NCBI RefSeq assembly: GCF_020906515.1
Contig: NC_085853.1
Span: 1,860,001 to 1,924,000, forward strand
Origin: Vanrija pseudolonga
Lineage: Eukaryota; Basidiomycota; Tremellomycetes; Trichosporonales; Trichosporonaceae
Direction: 5' to 3'
DNA: 64,000 nt
Made by a program: the position numbers and the translations under genes
Notes under the pieces: model-generated
Databases searched by the model: none
Told to the model about the DNA's origin: nothing
What the model saw: the letters and a program-made list of their open reading frames with translations, nothing else
In this document: in pieces, positions 57,176 through 64,000 of the stretch
Position numbering within the stretch: the first letter of the stretch is position 1
Layout of the letters: each line of letters opens with the position of its first letter

Positions 57176-59551
57176 TGGCGGCCATCGCTTCGGATATCGT
57201 GAGTAGAGAGGCTTGTGGCCGAACTGAGCTCGACTGACACCCGTCCCAGCGCAAAACCTTCCCCCAGACCGACGAGGTTGTCGTCGACTACATCTCGGGC
57301 CTCGTCGATGATGAGGACGAGGAGGTCGACGACATTGTCGAGATGACCCGGGGCATGCTTCAGGGTGGTCCCTCGAGCAGCAACAACAAGGCGCTCAACG
57401 ACTTCATGGACCGCCTCATCAAGTACCTCGAGTCGCAGTCGTCCAAGCGTGTTCGCCGCGCGACCACGGCCACTCGTCTCGACAAGACGGTCGACATGCG
57501 CTCGCAGAAGATGTCGGCGACCATCGCCATGAGCGGCACTGTCGACCTCGACAGTGTCAACAAGGGCCAGGCCTCGCGTGTCGACATGGCCAAGCTCGCA
57601 AAGGCCGAGGCCAAGCTCAAGGCCAAGATCGAGAAGCGCTCCCGCCGCACGCTCTACGAGGGCTCCAAGCTCATCGAGATGCAGAAGAAGCAGGAGAGCT
57701 ACGAGGAGATGTTCATGAAGGTCAACCCCCTCGACCTCTCGGGCGCCGCCAAGGGCAAGTCCAAGGACATTCACCTTCCCAACATCGACGTCTCGTTCGC
57801 TTCCAACCGTATCCTCTCGGGTGCGACGCTTACGATGGCCCACGGTCGTCGCTACGGTCTCATTGGTCGTAACGGTGTGGGTAAATCGACCCTCCTTCGT
57901 CACCTTGCCCTTCGTGAGGTTCCCATCCCGACCCATATCTCGATTCTCTACGTCGAGCAGGAGATTGTCGGTGACGACACGACCGCCATCCAGTCGGTTC
58001 TCAAGGCCGACGTCTGGCGTCACAAGCTCATCAGCGAGGAGGCCGAGCTCAACGCCAAGCTCGAGGTCATGGAGAAGGAGGGATTGCCCGAGGACGCCCC
58101 CGAGGCGACCAAGTCGGCGTTCAACCAGGAGCGCGACGACCTGACCCACCGTCTCGGCGAGGTCCAGAAGTCCCTGCTCGAGATGGAGGCCGAGACTGGC
58201 CCTGCCCGTGCTGCGCTACTTCTCGCCGGTCTCGGTTTCGACGAGGCCGATCAGGCGAAGCCTACCAGGGCATTCTCTGGTGGTTGGCGTATGCGTCTCG
58301 CCCTCGCCCGTGCACTCTTCGTCAAGCCCGACCTTCTCATGCTCGACGAGCCGTCCAACGTGAGTACTGCAGCTTCTAACCGTGCTGACAATTCCAGATG
58401 TTGGACCTCAACGCCATTGCCTGGTTGGAAGACTACCTGCAGACTTGGCCTGGTACCATCCTCGTCGTCTCGCACGACCGAGCATTCCTCGACGCCGTCG
58501 CGACCGACATTGTGCACCAGCACTCGCAGCGCCTCGACTACTACAAGGGCAACTTCTCCCAGTTCCACGCTACGCGCGAGGACCGTCGTCTGCAGCAGAA
58601 GAAGGAGTACGAGGCGCAGCTCGCGTACCGGCAGCACCTGCAGGCCTACATCGACAGGTGGAGGTACAACGCCAACCGTGCGCCCCAGGCCCAGTCGCGT
58701 ATCAAGATTCTCGAGAAGCTCCCAGAGCTCGAGCCCCCCGAGGACGACGACGAGGTCGAGAAGTTCCGCTTCCCCGAGCCCGAGAAGATCTCGCCACCGC
58801 TCCTCCAGCTCGACGAGGTCACGTTCGGCTACGTGCCCGAGAAGACCATCCTCAAGGGCATCAACATCAACGTCGACCTCGGCTCCCGTATGGCTGTTAT
58901 CGGTCCCAACGGTGCAGGCAAGTCGACCCTCATCAAGCTCCTTACTGGTGCTATCCAGCCCACCAAGGGTACCTCCACCCGCAACTCACGTTGTCGTATC
59001 GCCTACTTCACCCAGCACCACATGGACCAGCTCGACGGTGACATGACGTCCGTCCAGTTCCTGCAGCACAGGTTCCCTGGTCAGACTGAGCAGGAGTACC
59101 GCTCGCACTTGGGCAGCTTCGGAATCACTGGTCTCACTGGTCTCCAGAAGATCGGCACGCTCTCTGGTGGTCAGAAGTCGCGTGTCGCCTTCAGTGTTCT
59201 CGCTTTCCTCCGTCCCCACATTCTCCTCCTCGATGAGGTGAGTATCTGCCAGGATTGCGTCACTAGCCAGCTAACACACCCAGCCTACCAACCATCTTGA
59301 CCAGGAGGGTCTCGACGGTCTTGCCGAAGCAGTCAAGGCGTTCAAGGGTGGTGTCATTTTGATTTCGCACGACGAGCGCTTCATCAACGCCACGGCCGAC
59401 ACCCTGTGGGTGTGTGCCGAGGGCACCGTCTCCAAGTTCATGGGCGATGTTGCAGCCTACAAGGTGAGTGTGGTGTTGTGCTGGGAGGATGCCGCTGACA
59501 CATCGATAGAGCTTGATTGTCAACCAGCTCCAGGCCAAGCTCAAGCCATGA
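57176..59551 (+). CDS. GCN20: ABCF-family ATPase, GCN20/ABCF3-like
   Basis: Soluble twin-ABC protein that in yeast acts with Gcn1 to activate the Gcn2 kinase at stalled or uncharged-tRNA ribosomes. The start is ATG 57176 (exon 57176-57199, MAAIASDI), then from 57250 RKTFPQTDEVVVDYISGLVD (N-terminal domain). ABC1: GLIGRNGVGKSTLLRHLA, AFSGGWRMRLALARALF, LLMLDEPSN. The linker EDRRLQQKKEYEAQLAYR follows. ABC2: VIGPNGAGKSTLIKLLTG, GTLSGGQKSRVAFSVLAF, LLLDEPTNHLD, LISHDERFI. It ends in NQLQAKLKP. About 725 residues, four short introns. No membrane segments. The N-terminal extension matches GCN20/ABCF3 and not eEF3, ARB1 or New1. Confidence 0.95.
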
Positions 59552-59727
59552 GCACAGGGGTGATCAGGTGGAATCTGGATGCAGGAGTCGATTTTGAACT
59601 GGTGCTGCCATTCTGGCTCGCTGACGAACTGAGGTGCATTCTGGCTAACAGCGGATTAGGGGGACACGAGATACGCTAACAAGAGGGGCTAAGGGTACAC
59701 TGCAGAGAGAGACTGAGCGGCGTGTTT

Positions 59728-61302
59728 TTACTTGAATGAGCGAGAGCGAGGCTTTGACTTGGGGGGAGGCGCCGAGGCGCGCGAAGGGCGACGGCGCTTC
59801 GCCACTGGCGTGTCGTCGCCGGCCTCATCCTCGTTATCCTCGTCAACCTCCTCCCGCTTGGTGGACATCGCGGCAAGCGAGGAGCCGTCGCGCGGGGGCC
59901 TGGGGGCGGGGCTGTCGCCCTCCATGCTGTCGATGAGCTCGAGGCGCTCGACCTCGGAGCGGCGCTTGCGCTTGGCGAGTGGCGGGGGCGCCGTGACCGG
60001 CTCAGCGGTGGCCGGGGTAAACGGTACCCCGGGGGGCGGGGTGCCACCTTCCTCTGCCTCGCCAATACCGAACAGCTCTCCGCCCCGGTAGTGCAAGGGT
60101 GGCGGGGGTGGGCGGCGGCGAACCTCTGGCGAGACGCCGGCAGCGCGAACGAACAGCGGGCGTTCCGGCGTGCGGACGTCGCCCGGCGAAGTCGCGTCTG
60201 TTGAGGGCTCGGACGCGGGGTGATGTGGGATGCTGAGGGGCGGGAAGGCGCGGGTGTCGGGGTTAGGTGTCATGGACACCGCGGGCTCGGAGTATGCAAC
60301 GCCCGCCGTCTCCGAGCCAGCCTCGCTGACTGCCGACTCAGATGGCGGCGTCACACGGGACCCCGCGAGCCTGCCCCACGCGGCGCCAGACACCTCGCTC
60401 GAAGGGTCGGTCAGCGCGAGCTGGCGTCAGCTAGCCCAACATGCGGCGGAACTCACAATCTCGTCGCGCGTCAACGTCTCGGACAAGTGGTCTGTCGGTT
60501 CCCACGTGGGGACGTACTGACTGTCAGCGGGTCGGTAGGGGCGCGAGCTTACTGGCTCGAACGGTACGGCGCGGCCCTTTCCCTTGTCCAGCTTTGGCGG
60601 GTTGGCGCGGTCGAAGACGCGCTCGGGGTTGAAGTCAAACACGCCGCCATAGTCGGGGTCATATTCGACCTTGTAGGCAGCCTCGTCAAAGTCGTCGTCA
60701 CAGCGAAGGACCTCAACCTCCTCGTCCTCGGGCGTCTCGACGCCGCTCTCGTCGGGCGAGGCCCACATCGGGCCCTCAGCCATGTCGGGCGACGGCTTAT
60801 CAGCGACGGCCTGCGCGAGCTCCCCATACCGCCCGAGCAGGCACTGGAGGATGTTGGCCGCGTCCGCGCCGACGCGCTCGGCAATCACGTCGCACACGGA
60901 GACGGCGGCGTCGCGGGCCGCGCGCTGCGCCGCCTGCCGCTCGGCGTAGCTCCCCATCTCGACCATCCAGAGCTGGTGCAGCGCGTCGCTTGTACTCCGC
61001 CGCAGGCGGGCGTTGAAGGCCACGTCGGGGGACGGGAGGGAGGTCGGGCTGGGCGGGTTGCTTCGCGCGGGGAGGTCGGGGCTGGGGGAGGGGTCGCGCA
61101 GAGGCTTGCGGTCGGGGGAGGGCGTGTGCTCCCAGAACGGCTTGCGGTCGGGCTCGGGGGAGGTGGGGTCGGTGGGGGAAGGCTCGGGCGAGGTACGCTC
61201 GGCCGGGGCAGGCTCGGCGGTGGTGATGTCGGGCATGGTGTCTGAAACGCTGTGGACTGCGAGGCTGTTGGCGTTCATGAGTCGTTTGAGGAGGTACGAC
61301 AT
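59728..61302 (-). CDS. Unknown mostly disordered nuclear-type protein A
   Basis: 500 residues from exons 60553-61302, 60457-60516 and 59728-60420, phases consistent. MSYLLKRLMNANSLAV is followed by a Pro/Ser/Asp-repeat region (SPEPSPTDPTSPEPDRKP, SPSPDLPARSNPPSPTSLPS). A helical segment comes next (SDALHQLWMVEMGSYAER, then VCDVIAERVGADAANILQCL), then acidic stretches and FDFNPERVFDRANPPKL. The C-terminal third is Pro-rich with two basic clusters (KRKRRSEVER and KRRRPSRASAPPPKSK) that fit a nuclear localisation signal. No family recognised. Its upstream neighbour on the same strand (61794-63470) has a similar layout and a similar helical segment. Confidence 0.75.
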
Positions 61303-61793
61303 GGTGCTGAGAGTACCTGTTGGGATGGAAAGAGGACCGACACTGCCGCTGCCGCCGCTCTTTAAATCGTGGAGGACCTCGACATCGACATCGTGTTGGT
61401 GTCGACCTCGCACAATGGAACGCACATTTGGAGGTGAGTTGTCGGCTGTGCCACTCACTCATTGTGCGAACAAGGCTGGTGGGACACGACCTCACAATGT
61501 GACGTGAAGAGCACAACAGCGTCACAATCACACTGCATCACTCGCTTTTGTGAGCCACGCAGCAGAGCAAGCACAAGCATCGTTGTGCGTGCACTCGTCG
61601 GACAAAGGCTCGTCGATCAGGCGGCGCGAGGCACCGCCACCCACAGAGTGTGGCGGTGACTTCACTCGGTGCCACGAAGGACGATGACAAACAACCAGTT
61701 GCATCAACCACCGAACACTGGACAAAAGCAGTCACATCCGCATCATCGCATTTATGTGGACAAAAGTTCGCAGAAAGAAACAAAGAGTCAATT
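61303..61793. other. Spacer between tandem unknown genes
   Basis: About 490 bp with no gene seen; it contains the promoter of the downstream unknown gene A. Confidence 0.5.
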
Positions 61794-63470
61794 CTAGTAC
61801 GAGACGTACATCTCGTCAATGGGGGTCGGGCGGCGCTGGCCGCGGCCCTCGCGGCGGGGGAGGGTACGCGTCGGGGTTGCGCGGGCCTCGGAGGCTTCAG
61901 CGCCGCGTGACTTGCGGCCGCGCTTCGCCTGGGACCTGTTGAGGGGGTTGGAGGCGACCCGCTCGGCAAGGGAGGCGGGGCCAACCTTGACCACAGGAGA
62001 AACGGGCTCGGACTTGACCACGGGGAAAATAGGCTCGGTCTTGACCACTACCTCGTCTTCGTCCACCAGTGGGATGCGCGGAGGCGAGGCGGCCCGCGAG
62101 CTGCTGGGCAGCGTGGGAGACGAGGCGGCGCTGCTGCTCCTCTCACGCTTGACCCCACAGGCGCGCTTGGGCAGGCGGTCGGCGATACGGCTCTGCATGG
62201 CGGCCTCGCGGGCGATCTCCGCCTCGGCCGCGAAACGCTCCTGCTTCGCCTTGATCTCCCGGTCGCGGAGGGTGGCGGCCGACACGGCGGCCGAGAAGGT
62301 TTCAACGACGCGGGCGCCGGAAGGCATCGCGTTCTGGTGCGGGCGGTTGGCAACGGGATAGTCGCGCACCGCACGCTCGGACGCGTCGTCCTCGTCCTCG
62401 CTGCCGTCGTCGTACTTGCGCTTCGACGGGCGGGACGACGAACCGCCACCAAGGTCCTGTCGGGTGGAGGACGAGGCGTCGCTTGGACCGGGCATCACAC
62501 GCGACGCGGCGGGTGTGGGGTCGCGCGACGCCGGGCGGCTGTTGCCCGTCCCGCCGTTCATGTACCCCGGAATGGTGATGCGCCTGGGTGTCGGCTCGCG
62601 GGCAGCACGAGTGGCGAGGCGGCGTTCGGCGAGCCGGGAAGGGGGGTGGTCGCACTCGTGGGTGCGGCGGTTCGCCAGTGGCGAGATGGGCTCGGGGAGG
62701 TTCAGCTTGGGCCTGCGGGCCGGAGGGACCTGGATGTCAGTGTGGCTGACGGCATTTGAACTCACGGTGTACGGCGCATGCCGGACGGCCCGGCTTCGAC
62801 CTCTAGTGGGCGACTCGCGGTCCCTTGCCCAGTCGGGGTGCTCCGCCTCGGTGTTGGGAACTGGCGCGAGGCGCACGATGCGCTTGAGCGGCCAGTGGCG
62901 CGCGTACAAGATCAGCTTCTCGATCTTGTGGGCGCTGTGGTGACCAATCTTTTCCACGAGCAAGTCGGCGACCTTCGTGACCTCGTAGTCGGAGGAGTAG
63001 ATGGCCTCGTTGGCGTGGAAGTCGTGGCCGATGTTGCGGAGCGTACTCGAGGTGGCATGATAGCCGAGGATCGAGTTGATGCGGTCCATGAGCTGGTTGT
63101 GCCACTCCTCGTCGAAGCTGGGGTCAGCGGTGCATGATGGGCAAGCAACTTACAGATCGTCGTGGCCGTCGGCGGGGTTCGGGGAGTCGACTGGTTCTGG
63201 GGAGCGGAGGGCGTGGGTCGGGTTGCGAAAGAGCTCTTTGGGAGAGATCCTGAGGGCAGCGGGCCAGCCGCCACCCGGCGCATAGGGGTTGGAGTTTGGG
63301 GGGCCTGGTCCGTACAGCACAGGCGGGTGGTTGGCGGGGATACCGTTGGTGGGGCTGCGGTTGGCGGGGCTATGGGGGTCTCGGCCGTCGCTCGCGGCCG
63401 AGGATATGGTCGGAGCAGAGGGACGCGCGGGGGTCTTGCCCTTCAACAAGGTGGTGATGAAACTGGCCAT
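61794..63470 (-). CDS. Unknown mostly disordered nuclear-type protein B
   Basis: 546 residues from exons 63154-63470 and 61794-63117. MASFITTLLKGKTPARP is followed by an Asn/Pro/Gly-rich stretch. Then comes the only clearly folded part (about residues 107-190): EEWHNQLMDRINSILGYH, HDFHANEAIYSSDYEVTKVA, DLLVEKIGHHSAHKIEKLIL, ARHWPLKRIVRLAPV. The rest is Arg/Ser/Pro-rich with SKRKYDDGSEDEDDASE (CK2-like acidic patch), a helical stretch rich in Glu/Arg/Ala (REIKAKQERFAAEAEIAREA), two similar repeats (VVKTEPIFPVVKSEPVSP) containing V-K-x-E-P, a SUMO-acceptor-like sequence, and a basic end. No family recognised; nuclear location is inferred from the basic clusters. Confidence 0.75.
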
Positions 63471-64000
63471 TCTTGCAGGTCGTGGATGGTTGGAGAAGAC
63501 GAGTTGGGGCCGGAGGACAGACAGCTACCTTGATATACCTTTCGGCAGGTCACTTGCAAGGATACGTTGTGGGCGAGGTGACTCGTGAGGACGGACAATG
63601 GCACGACGGGATGGGACCGCGAGGCGTTGTTCCACCAGCGCACCCACATGCCGCATCATTGTGTGACGTGAGAGCGGCCCCCTTTGTCTGCGTCAGACAA
63701 TCACTGCGCACTGCCCTCTTGGTGGCGGGTGATTGTCATCTCGGGCGATCAAAGGACGTGTGGGTGCGAGGTTGCGTAAGTCGAACATGGGCCATTGTGC
63801 TATACAAGTGCCACGAACACACTTCGAGCACAACTGGTCCCACCACCAGCGTCAACAAGCAGATTCATCGTTAAATTATACGGAGCGCAGAGAAGCAGTG
63901 ACCAGCACCGCTGCAGTCAAAGCACAGTGTGAAAATTAGGGAGTCAAACAATAGCGTATCTATAAGCAAGCACAATGGGGTGGATTACTCGTACTTCTTG
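63471..64000. other. Terminal non-coding stretch
   Basis: Promoter side of unknown gene B; no gene or recognisable site up to the window edge. Confidence 0.5.

Overview
The window looks like nuclear DNA of a basidiomycete yeast of the Tremellomycetes, probably a Trichosporonales member (Cutaneotrichosporon/Trichosporon/Apiotrichum-like). The grounds are high GC, genes packed on both strands, many 35-60 nt introns with GTGAGT-type donors and a CTGAC branch point close to the acceptor, and proteins typical of basidiomycetes. The lineage is inferred from style and not tested against a database. I see no transposon, LTR element, CRISPR array, rRNA or convincing intact tRNA.

Layout. 1-6.7 kb: 3' part of calmodulin (+), a Zn polyol dehydrogenase (+), a CHORD/CS co-chaperone (-) and a DUF1266 protein (-). 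6.7-9.1 kb: long non-coding stretch with GATA and CACGTG sites ahead of NADP-glutamate dehydrogenase (+, 9.1-10.7 kb), then a glutathione S-transferase (+). 13.3-16.1 kb: membrane-anchored GH5 exo-beta-1,3-glucanase (-). 18.1-21.2 kb: phospholipid:diacylglycerol acyltransferase (-), whose N-terminus is encoded by a run of micro-exons. 22-26.3 kb: small NTF2/lumazine-binding-like protein (+), xylitol/L-arabinitol dehydrogenase-like enzyme (-), V-ATPase subunit C (-). 26.6-35.1 kb: OMA1-like mitochondrial metallopeptidase (+), histidine phosphatase (+), SLC25 mitochondrial carrier (-), tiny mitochondrial membrane protein (+). 35.4-41.1 kb: conventional myosin II heavy chain (-). 42-47 kb: Dhh1/DDX6 RNA helicase (+), a short kinesin with an unusual C-terminal domain (+), a glyoxalase/VOC protein (-). 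48.5-52 kb: an unknown acidic protein (+), a candidate unrecognised small gene (-) and a von Willebrand A-domain protein (+). 53.3-54.4 kb: secreted double-psi beta-barrel protein (+). 55-59.6 kb: divergent pair of histidyl-tRNA synthetase (-) and a GCN20-like ABCF ATPase (+) sharing one 278-bp promoter. 59.7-63.5 kb: two tandem unknown, largely disordered basic proteins (-) that look distantly related to each other.

Most genes are ordinary housekeeping. The parts most worth following are the tandem unknown pair at 59.7-63.5 kb, the HisRS/GCN20 shared promoter with its dual-start HisRS, the 21-bp-phased triple repeat upstream of the polyol dehydrogenase, the micro-exon chains in calmodulin and the acyltransferase, a strong inverted repeat near 12.9 kb, and the kinesin tail domain.
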